From the NCBI GenBank assembly GCA_002358835.1, contig DEPP01000074.1:1-11845 (forward strand): 11,845 bases of DNA, in the 5' to 3' direction. Position 1 is the stretch's first letter. Each line of letters begins with the position of its first letter. The notes under the pieces are model-generated. The model was not told the origin of the DNA. It did no database searches and worked only from the letters and a program-made list of their open reading frames with translations. This DNA comes from Bacteroidales bacterium UBA3389. GTDB taxonomy: Bacteria > Bacteroidota > Bacteroidia > Bacteroidales > P3. This document shows, piece by piece, positions 6,297-11,845 of the stretch. Position numbers and translations under genes: made by a program.

Positions 6297-7967
6297 TTAC
6301 AAGCCTCTATTTTGCAAAAGTTCGTCTGCATTTGCCAAAGCCGCCTCCGAAGGTTCTCCAGAGGAAAGCAAACGGGCTATTTCCACTTTTCGCTCCTGCA
6401 TATCGAGCAACTTGACACTGCTTTGCGTCTCTCCGTCCTGCTCACTCTTGCAGACCTTGAACTGATAGTCTGCCATAGCCGCCGTTTGTGGCAAATGGGT
6501 GATTGCAAGCACCTGAGTATTTTGTCCTATCCTCCACATAAGTCGAGCAACCTTCGATGCAGTTTCTCCCGATATGCCGCTGTCGATTTCATCAAATACA
6601 ATCGTAGGCAGACTTCGCCTTTCGCTCAAAAGAGTCTTCAATGCCAACATAAGACGCGAAAGTTCACCACCCGAAGCCACTTTGTCAATCACTCTGAGCG
6701 AAGAATCCTTGCCTTTATTCGCATTAAACAAATACTCTATCTTGCAAGAAGCATCTTTATCCAAGTCAGCAACTTGCGTAACATTTATTTTAAGCTCCGC
6801 ACCCTGCATTCCAAGCAAGGACAAAAGCACGCTTGTTTGTTCTTCCAACCACTTTGCGGCTTGCAATCTTTCCTTGAAAATATCATCTGCAAGAATTCGA
6901 AGCACCTTTTCCGATTCCTCTTTTTTCTTACTTAAAGACAGTTTTTCCTCTTCCAATTCCTCTTCACCCGAAATCTGTTTCGAAAACTCCGATTGCAAAC
7001 TCAAAAGTTCACCCACCGATTGCACATTATGTTTACGTTCAAGCGAATAAATCAAATCCAAACGCTCTTTCACCGCAAGCATTGTTGCCGAATCGAAGTT
7101 CAAATTCTCTCCGAAGCCTTGTAATTCTGCTTCGACATCTCTCAGTTCAATCAATGCCGAATCGACTCTTTGACACAACTCATTCATCTTTTCAGAAGAA
7201 CGAGAGACCTTTTCGAGTATATTTTTCACTTGAAGCAGATTTGTAAGTATTGAAGGATAATCCTCAGATTCAAAGAGAGTAAGACAAGATGAAATTCCCT
7301 CTCCGATTTCTTCCGAAGCCTCCATAAGCTCCAATTGTTTTTCAAGCTCCTCTTGCTCATCTGCTTTAAGCTTTGCCTGCTGCAATTCTTCAAAGACGTA
7401 TGTAGTGTAAGAGTTTTCTTTTTTCAGACTATCCAATTCCTGTTCAATCTCTTGCAGTCTTGAAACGCAAGCCTTGTATTCGGAAAAAAGCAAAGCATAA
7501 CGTTCAATGATTTCCGTGGATTGCAAAAAGGCATCGAGAGTATCTATTTGAAAACGCTTATCGTTAAGCATCAGCGTATTGTGTTGAGAATGTATATCGA
7601 TGATTCTTTCGGACAATTCCTTCATCACCGACAAAGATACAGGAGTATCGTTTATGAATGCACGAGATTTGCCACTTGGTAGAATTTCTCTACGAAACAC
7701 AGTCTCCGATTCATAATCCAAATCATTCTCATCAAAGAAATTACGATATGAATCTTGAAGTAAGAAAACAGCCTCGCAAACACACTTCTTTTCCTTATCG
7801 AACAACACCTCTTTTTCGGCACGACGACCAAGCAAAAGCCCCAATGCCTGCAATATTACACTCTTTCCTGCTCCCGTCTGACCACAAATCACTCCGAAAC
7901 CTTTGTCAAACAACAATTCTTCTTTGCGTATCAGAACGTAATTCTCGATTTTCAAACTCTTTAACAT
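6297..7967 (-). CDS. recN: DNA repair protein RecN (SMC-like ATPase)
   Basis: RecN is a cohesin-like ATPase that acts early in RecA-dependent repair of double-strand breaks on the nucleoid. The protein has 556 residues, normal for the family. The head starts at the N terminus (MLKSLKIENYVLI) with Walker A GQTGAGKS at 29-36. IDIHSQHN follows at 123-130. A heptad-rich coiled coil spans about 155-360 (many E, K, L and Q). The C-terminal head half carries the ABC signature ASGGELSR (421-428), Walker B TIVFDEIDSG (445-454) and the switch histidine in AITHLPQ (478-484). The ATG at 7967 is used. It lies 21 bp downstream of the FAH-like gene and is the last gene before the promoter-bearing gap, so it probably ends the right-hand transcript, although no clear terminator is seen. 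Confidence 0.96.
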   Translation of the reverse strand: MLKSLKIENYVLIRKEELLFDKGFGVICGQTGAGKSVILQALGLLLGRRAEKEVLFDKEKKCVCEAVFLLQDSYRNFFDENDLDYESETVFRREILPSGKSRAFINDTPVSLSVMKELSERIIDIHSQHNTLMLNDKRFQIDTLDAFLQSTEIIERYALLFSEYKACVSRLQEIEQELDSLKKENSYTTYVFEELQQAKLKADEQEELEKQLELMEASEEIGEGISSCLTLFESEDYPSILTNLLQVKNILEKVSRSSEKMNELCQRVDSALIELRDVEAELQGFGENLNFDSATMLAVKERLDLIYSLERKHNVQSVGELLSLQSEFSKQISGEEELEEEKLSLSKKKEESEKVLRILADDIFKERLQAAKWLEEQTSVLLSLLGMQGAELKINVTQVADLDKDASCKIEYLFNANKGKDSSLRVIDKVASGGELSRLMLALKTLLSERRSLPTIVFDEIDSGISGETASKVARLMWRIGQNTQVLAITHLPQTAAMADYQFKVCKSEQDGETQSSVKLLDMQERKVEIARLLSSGEPSEAALANADELLQNRGL

Positions 7968-7988
7968 AAACGCTTAACGCTTTTTCTG

Positions 7989-8525
7989 TTATTTAATTTC
8001 GCAACTAATCAAACACTCATCGCCTGCAAAGACTTCGAACACCTTTTCCATTTCCACACTCTTTGCATCTTTGTCCAAAGGCAAGAAGATAACATCTCCT
8101 ACTTTCAGACTTATCGTTTTGGAAATACGTTCGATAACACCATTCAATTCAAGTAAGGCTTCATCCAAACAATCCAAATTTTCATCGCCCTTATTCAACG
8201 AAACAGTCGCCCCAATAAACGTTTCATCATCCTTCTTTTTCCACTCTCCGAGGGCAAACGAATAATCGAAAGCGTATGCAAAAGCACCGTTCGATTTATC
8301 CTTCAAAGCAAAGTCGAAAGCAAAGCAAATATCTTCATAAAACCTGCCCGCATGCTTTGCAGGTACGCTTTTGCAGACATGATTTATCTTTGCGGCAATA
8401 CCCCAACGCAATTCCACTCCGCCATTCTCACATCCTTCGGGACAATAGAACGATTCTCCGCCGGAAAGCACTGCATTGTCGCTCTTTATGAACGCTCGAT
8501 CAGAATAAATACCTGCTATTTTCAT
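7989..8525 (-). CDS. Degenerate fumarylacetoacetate hydrolase (FAH)-family protein, probable pseudoenzyme
   Basis: This 178-residue cytosolic protein aligns by eye over most of its length with short Bacteroidota FAH-family hydrolases of about 200 residues. Examples are AAKINHVCKSVPAKHAGRFY (44-63) against the VRINRLGKNI...RYYD region, ICFAFDFALKD (66-76) against VGIDMTARD, YAFDYSFALG (84-93) against KGFDSSAAIG, and ISKTISLKVGDVIFLPL (134-150) against the FTLKIGDLLFTGTP end. Of the metal ligands only D71 is clearly kept. The E-x-E pair is replaced (E38-L-R40-W-G), the lysine before GFD is Y84, and the terminal TGTP loop is LPLD. An unaltered FAH fold with lost catalysis is the simplest reading. 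Its start lies 4 bp after the exonuclease stop, and recN begins 21 bp after its own stop. Active or structural role unknown; the family call is by remembered pattern. Confidence 0.7.
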   Translation of the reverse strand: MKIAGIYSDRAFIKSDNAVLSGGESFYCPEGCENGGVELRWGIAAKINHVCKSVPAKHAGRFYEDICFAFDFALKDKSNGAFAYAFDYSFALGEWKKKDDETFIGATVSLNKGDENLDCLDEALLELNGVIERISKTISLKVGDVIFLPLDKDAKSVEMEKVFEVFAGDECLISCEIK

Positions 8526-8529
8526 ATCA

Positions 8530-9330
8530 TTAAATACTTCGAAGTCTTATTTCGCTTACAATACGTTTGGTACTCAAAGGAAACTCGCTTCGCATCATCC
8601 ATTCAAAATAATTTGGTTCGATTTTGAACACCTCTTCGAGTGCTTTGCCTTTGTGTTTTCCGAAATTAAGACACACCCTGCCTTGTTTGTCGTAAATCAA
8701 ATGCCCTGCCAAATCAGCCCATCTGTGAACGTTGGTAAAGTCTGCAAGAGCCTGCATATCGTTCACAACAGGCACCGAAACATTTCCCTCAGAATCTTTG
8801 TATTCTACTCCATCGTATTTGTCCAATTGAGCTTTTAAGACTTCGAGAGTTGCTCTTGTGTCGGCATTTGCAGTGTGTGCATCTTCCAGATTCTTGTTCA
8901 AATAGAACTTAACCGCACCCGAAAGCGTTCTCGACTCCATTTTGTGAAAGATATTCTGCACATCGATAAAGCGACGGTTGTGAAGAGAAAACTCTACATC
9001 GGTTCTGAGAAACTCTTCAACCAACAAAGGCACATCAAACTTGTTTGAGTTGTATCCGCACAAATCCGCATTGCCGATAAACGCAGCAATCTTTCGTGCC
9101 TGTTCGGCAAAAGTCGGACAATCCTTCACATCCTCATCGCTGATTCCGTGAATTGCAGTTGTTTCTTCGGGAATATGCACCGTAGGATTTAATCTGAAAG
9201 TCCATTCTTGCTCACTGCCGTCGGGATTGACCTTAATCATCGACATCTCTACAATATGAGCCTGACCGATTACAAGTCCCGTTGTCTCCAAATCAAAAAC
9301 CACCAAGGGTTTACTTAATTTCAAATTCAT
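8530..9330 (-). CDS. DEDDh-type 3'-5' exonuclease (DnaQ/PolC-epsilon-like) with C-terminal FGKHKG domain
   Basis: This 266-residue exonuclease has two parts. The RNase-T/DnaQ-like domain (about 8-170) keeps all five catalytic residues: D13 and E15 in VFDLETTG, D99 in NSNKFDVPLL, and H152 and D157 in AHTANADTRA. The H-x4-D spacing makes it DEDDh, so it should remove nucleotides from 3' ends using two metal ions. After a linker, residues 218-250 (NFGKHKGKALEEVF, then YFEWMM) resemble the small DUF3820-type domain, whose function I do not know. It could serve as a polymerase III proofreading subunit or as a repair or RNA-trimming exonuclease; the extra domain argues against plain DnaQ. It starts at an ATG 25 bp after the upstream FKBP gene and ends 4 bp before the FAH-like gene, upstream of recN, consistent with a DNA-maintenance role. 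Confidence 0.92.
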   Translation of the reverse strand: MNLKLSKPLVVFDLETTGLVIGQAHIVEMSMIKVNPDGSEQEWTFRLNPTVHIPEETTAIHGISDEDVKDCPTFAEQARKIAAFIGNADLCGYNSNKFDVPLLVEEFLRTDVEFSLHNRRFIDVQNIFHKMESRTLSGAVKFYLNKNLEDAHTANADTRATLEVLKAQLDKYDGVEYKDSEGNVSVPVVNDMQALADFTNVHRWADLAGHLIYDKQGRVCLNFGKHKGKALEEVFKIEPNYFEWMMRSEFPLSTKRIVSEIRLRSI

Positions 9331-9355
9331 GATTCAAAAATAAATAATCCGTCTG

Positions 9356-10264
9356 CTACTTTTCTATTTCCACCAATTCCAATTCGAAGATAAGGGTTGA
9401 AAAAGGTGGAATTTCACCTCTTTGTCTTGCTCCGTATGCAAGCCTTGAAGGGATAACCACAACGCCTTTTTCGCCCTCAGACATCATCTTTACAGCCTCC
9501 TCAAAGCCGGGTATCATCTGTCTTTTGCCGATTGTGAATTCCAAAGGCTCATATTTACGCATCGCATCATACTTTCCGCTCTCTTTTGCAACGCTTTCAA
9601 CCGATGTATCAAACACTCTGCCGTCCAAAAACTTACCTACATAATGCACCTTCACTTTTTTGTCCTGTGCAGGCTTTGTTCCATTGCCCTGCTGCGTCGA
9701 TTTGTAGTACACGCCGTTGGTTGCAATGTCGCTGAATCCGTTATTGCGAACATAATCGACCAATACCTGCATTTCAATCGCCTGAAGACTGTCTGAAATC
9801 CTTTTTTGCTCTGCAATCATTCGCTCTTGCTCTGCTTGAAACTCTTCTTGAGTCATAAGCTTTGAGATTGCAACCGTATAATACCCGAAATCACCTTTTT
9901 TGAAGAAAGCAGGCAGTTTCTGCATCTTTGCCAAAGAATCATAAGGAAAAGCAAAAGAATAAGTTTCTCCTTCTTTCATCAACTGCAATCCGTCAATCAT
10001 ATCACCCTTGAAGGCTCTGCTTTGATCTGAAACGGCAAATGTCGGAATCGGTTCTTGATTGAAGTTTGAGAACACCAAAGAATCTCCGTACGAAGCACTG
10101 TAATTGCAAACCACAATATCACCTTGTTTGACTGCTCTTCCATTCGGATTAGCCTTTTCAACCTTATAAAAAACACCGTTTTCTGACTTAGTGAAGCCGT
10201 CTTTGATTTGAGAAAATGCCGATACGCTTACAAAGCACATCAACAAAAATACCATTTTTTTCAT
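9356..10264 (-). CDS. Exported FKBP-type peptidyl-prolyl cis-trans isomerase, two FKBP-like domains
   Basis: This 302-residue periplasmic (or secreted) prolyl isomerase has a signal peptide, MKKMVFLLMCFVSVSAFS, cleaved near residue 18-19; there is no lipobox cysteine. Residues about 46-137 form an FKBP-like but degenerate domain (GDIVVCNYSASYGDSLVFSN, then GLQLMKEGETYSFAFP). A charged, probably helical segment follows (138-172; QEEFQAEQERMIAEQKRISD). The C-terminal domain (198-302) is canonical, with active-site-type residues Y208, F218-D219, I251, Y277 and F293. The usual tryptophan at the pocket base is F254 (IPGF), a common substitution. It is the third of three adjacent FKBP genes, 36 bp after the previous one. 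The last strand FELELV is encoded by 17 bp identical to the neighbour's, fitting paralogy by tandem duplication. Confidence 0.93.
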   Translation of the reverse strand: MKKMVFLLMCFVSVSAFSQIKDGFTKSENGVFYKVEKANPNGRAVKQGDIVVCNYSASYGDSLVFSNFNQEPIPTFAVSDQSRAFKGDMIDGLQLMKEGETYSFAFPYDSLAKMQKLPAFFKKGDFGYYTVAISKLMTQEEFQAEQERMIAEQKRISDSLQAIEMQVLVDYVRNNGFSDIATNGVYYKSTQQGNGTKPAQDKKVKVHYVGKFLDGRVFDTSVESVAKESGKYDAMRKYEPLEFTIGKRQMIPGFEEAVKMMSEGEKGVVVIPSRLAYGARQRGEIPPFSTLIFELELVEIEK

Positions 10265-10300
10265 ATCCTATTCGTTATTATTTGTTTCAAAATCCAATGA

Positions 10301-11185
10301 TTATTTTACATCGACCAATTCCAATTCGAACAAAAGCGGCATATAGGGAGTGATAGGTCCGTAACCTGCTTCGCCGTATGCCAAGTATGAAGGTAATAAA
10401 ACCAAGCTCTTTTCACCTTTTCGCATATAGCTTACGCCTTCTGTCCAACCTGCAATCAAGCCATCGTCACCCAAAACGAACTCAAAGGCATCGTAACGTT
10501 GATTCGGATTGAATATACCGCCTTTTTTGGCTGCCGATTTCATATTTGTATCATACATTTTGCCCGTTGTGTCGCTCACCGAATAGAAAACACTCACCGT
10601 CTTTCCGAACTCAGCCTTTACTCCTTCGGTTTTGGTGGCGTTAATCACATACAGCCCGCTCTCCATCTTCTTTGCATTGGGATACTTTCTTGCAACAAAG
10701 TCGCTCAAAACAGAATCCTCAGCCGCAAAACGTTCCTTCACTTCTCTTTCATGCTCACTCAGCTCACGTTGAGAAATGATTTGATGAATCGACAAATAGA
10801 ACCAAATCACATCTCCGGGCTTTGCAACCAATCCTCCTATGTATTGAGCCACGCTGTCTGCAGGAGCTTTCATCACTGCCGAATCTCCGATGTGCATATT
10901 CAACAAAAACTCATCCATACTGCCTGCAACAGGTTTTCCGATTTTGAAAAGTCTGTCCGGAGAACCGTAATTGGACGAAAGAACCACGCTGTCGTTGAGT
11001 CTTATCTCCAATTCACCCAAAAGAATGTCGCCTTCCTTGGCTTTGGGTGCGTTTTTGTTTTCGACGCAATGCTTAAACTCATATCCGGAAGCTGTCTTTA
11101 CAAATCCGTTTTCCTCATCCTTTTTACCACACGAAGCAAGCACTGCGAACGATAAAGCCAATGCCAAAATATTTCTTGATTTCAT
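10301..11185 (-). CDS. FKBP-type peptidyl-prolyl isomerase lipoprotein, two FKBP-like domains
   Basis: This envelope-anchored prolyl isomerase has 294 residues from the ATG at 11185; a TTG at 11194 would add three and is less likely. The lipoprotein signal is MKSRNILALALSFAVLASC, with lipobox L16-A-S-C19. The mature N terminus is CGKKDEEN, which resembles the Bacteroidota lipoprotein export signal (a Lys followed by acidic residues just after Cys). Residues about 49-140 are a degenerate FKBP-like domain with no recognisable active site. A charged helix spans about 138-170 (RELSEHEREVKERFAAEDSV). The C-terminal domain (about 190-294) is canonical-like, with Y201, Y211-D212 (FD changed to YD), I234, W237 and Y260. 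Architecture matches the downstream paralogue, 36 bp away. The preceding FKBP gene stops 26 bp upstream of the ATG. Confidence 0.92.
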   Translation of the reverse strand: MKSRNILALALSFAVLASCGKKDEENGFVKTASGYEFKHCVENKNAPKAKEGDILLGELEIRLNDSVVLSSNYGSPDRLFKIGKPVAGSMDEFLLNMHIGDSAVMKAPADSVAQYIGGLVAKPGDVIWFYLSIHQIISQRELSEHEREVKERFAAEDSVLSDFVARKYPNAKKMESGLYVINATKTEGVKAEFGKTVSVFYSVSDTTGKMYDTNMKSAAKKGGIFNPNQRYDAFEFVLGDDGLIAGWTEGVSYMRKGEKSLVLLPSYLAYGEAGYGPITPYMPLLFELELVDVK

Positions 11186-11211
11186 TTTTTCCAAATCTTT
11201 GTTTCGTTAAA

Positions 11212-11775
11212 TTATTTCTTTGTTTTATAAACCGTCAATTCATATACCAGACTTGCGGCTTTGGGAATCTTGTTTCCATCTCCCACCAATCCGTAAGCAA
11301 GATTGTATGGAACGATTACCCTTGCCTTGCAACCATCGCTCATCTTTTCGATTGCTCTTTGCAATGCCAGCGGACAATCACCTCCTTTGCCGACAAGCAA
11401 TACCAAATCGCCATCCTCTTTGCTCGAAAGGACTTTTTCACCGGTCAAAAGTTCGCATTCATACTCCACTTTGAGTGTTTCTCCGCTTGCAAATCCCTTT
11501 CCGTTGCCCTTTTCCAAAATCCCGACAAACACCCCCTCGCTTTGAGTCATCTTCCAGCCTCTTCGCTCGATGTAGGATGCGATTCTATCCTGCTCTTTTG
11601 CCAAAAGCACCTTATTGGTCTCGATAAGCATTTTCTCCTGACGGCTTTGTTGCTCAGCCTGTTTTGTTTCACTCTCTTGGATTCGACTCAAATCCTCCTC
11701 AGTATAAGAACGAGAACACCCGAACAACAATCCCCCAAGGCAAATCGCCGCAAACACTCCTCTAACACTTCTCAT
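11212..11775 (-). CDS. Short FKBP-fold lipoprotein, GldI-like, active site degenerate
   Basis: This is a 187-residue lipoprotein. The signal sequence MRSVRGVFAAICLGGLLFGC ends in lipobox L17-F-G-C20. A charged coiled-coil-like helix spans about 25-66, and a single FKBP-fold domain spans about 80-187. It keeps Y105 and Y151 (LAYGLVGDGNKIP), but the active-site Phe-Asp pair is V115-L116 and the pocket tryptophan region reads LALQRAIEKM, so catalysis is doubtful and a chaperone or scaffold role is plausible. Small FKBP lipoproteins of this layout are annotated as GldI, the gliding-associated isomerase, in Bacteroidota; with no other gld gene here I do not assign the symbol. The mature N terminus (CSRSYT) lacks acidic residues right after Cys, unlike the neighbour. 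Its ATG overlaps the end of the upstream reading frame, indicating translational coupling. Confidence 0.88.
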   Translation of the reverse strand: MRSVRGVFAAICLGGLLFGCSRSYTEEDLSRIQESETKQAEQQSRQEKMLIETNKVLLAKEQDRIASYIERRGWKMTQSEGVFVGILEKGNGKGFASGETLKVEYECELLTGEKVLSSKEDGDLVLLVGKGGDCPLALQRAIEKMSDGCKARVIVPYNLAYGLVGDGNKIPKAASLVYELTVYKTKK

Positions 11776-11845
11776 ACAAACGCTTTTCTATATGTTGTTC
11801 CAATATTTGGCAGGTCAAATCCAATCCGAGCAGAGAATAACCTCC
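11762..11845 (-). CDS. C-terminal tail of an unidentified upstream gene (partial)
   Basis: The reading frame enters from the right window edge and gives 27 residues (starting GGYSLLGLDLTCQILEQH, ending EKRLYEKC) before a TAG at 11764-11762. It overlaps the FKBP lipoprotein start by 14 bases. Codon choice is ordinary for the window and the C-terminal half looks like an amphipathic helix, so this frame is preferred. A competing frame ends in TGA at the ATGA of the lipoprotein start (4-base overlap) and would end RKAFV, but uses AGG, CGG and AGA arginine codons that look less typical. I do not recognise the protein from so short a piece. Confidence 0.45.
   Translation of the reverse strand, partial: GGYSLLGLDLTCQILEQHIEKRLYEKC

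Noticed and set aside
5997..6935. Open frame of 312 codons on the plus strand crossing the manC-recN gap
   Set aside because: It runs antisense across the conserved N terminus of manC, the promoter gap and the conserved C-terminal head of recN; low-complexity shadow composition and no motif.
9372..10330. 17-bp exact direct repeat (9372-9388 and 10314-10330)
   Set aside because: It encodes the conserved last FKBP strand FELELV in two paralogous genes; coding homology explains it, so it is not a mobile or regulatory repeat.
1..11845. Sigma-54 (-24/-12) promoter near rpoN or elsewhere
   Set aside because: The only TGGCAC seen on the plus strand, near 1213, lacks the TTGC partner at the right spacing; no match was noticed on the minus strand.

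Overview
The window looks like a chromosomal housekeeping stretch from a member of the Bacteroidota, most likely order Bacteroidales. The evidence is: no Shine-Dalgarno-like sequence close to the start codons I checked; a TAnnTTTGY -7 promoter element (TATCTTTGT) in the one sizeable intergenic gap; tandem FKBP-type prolyl isomerases with signal peptides or lipoboxes, including a GldI-like one; and a moderately AT-rich composition. All supported genes lie on the minus strand, so transcription runs from right to left. I see no mobile element, CRISPR array, tRNA, rRNA or phage gene. No gene-free stretch exceeds 300 bases; the largest gap is 138 bp.

Reading in the direction of transcription, the first block (11845 to 6297) holds the 3' tail of an unidentified gene, then three consecutive FKBP-type peptidyl-prolyl isomerases (two lipoproteins and one with an ordinary signal peptide) that probably form an envelope protein-folding module. 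These are followed by a DEDDh 3'-5' exonuclease with a small C-terminal FGKHKG domain, a degenerate fumarylacetoacetate-hydrolase-like protein, and the repair ATPase RecN. Gaps in this block are 36 bp or less, so it may be a single transcript.

A 138-bp gap (6159-6296) carries a good Bacteroidota -7 element 19 bp upstream of the ATG of the next gene. The second block (6158 to 1) is very tight: mannose-1-phosphate guanylyltransferase, asparaginyl-tRNA synthetase AsnS, sigma-54 RpoN, a PAP2-like membrane protein, a secreted M23 peptidase with a C-terminal LysM, and lumazine synthase RibH. Junctions are 23 bp or less, and the last two are exact TAA-ATG abutments.

The most anomalous feature is at the left edge. 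Bases 1-70 are a perfect 29-bp inverted repeat around a 12-base loop, lying inside ribH, and the RibH reading departs from the family exactly where the second arm begins. This looks like a fold-back (snap-back) or assembly artefact rather than biology. The other points worth attention are apparent loss of catalytic residues in three proteins (FAH-like, PAP2-like and the shortest FKBP) and a possible surface-export signal on one FKBP lipoprotein. I found no convincing new multi-gene system.
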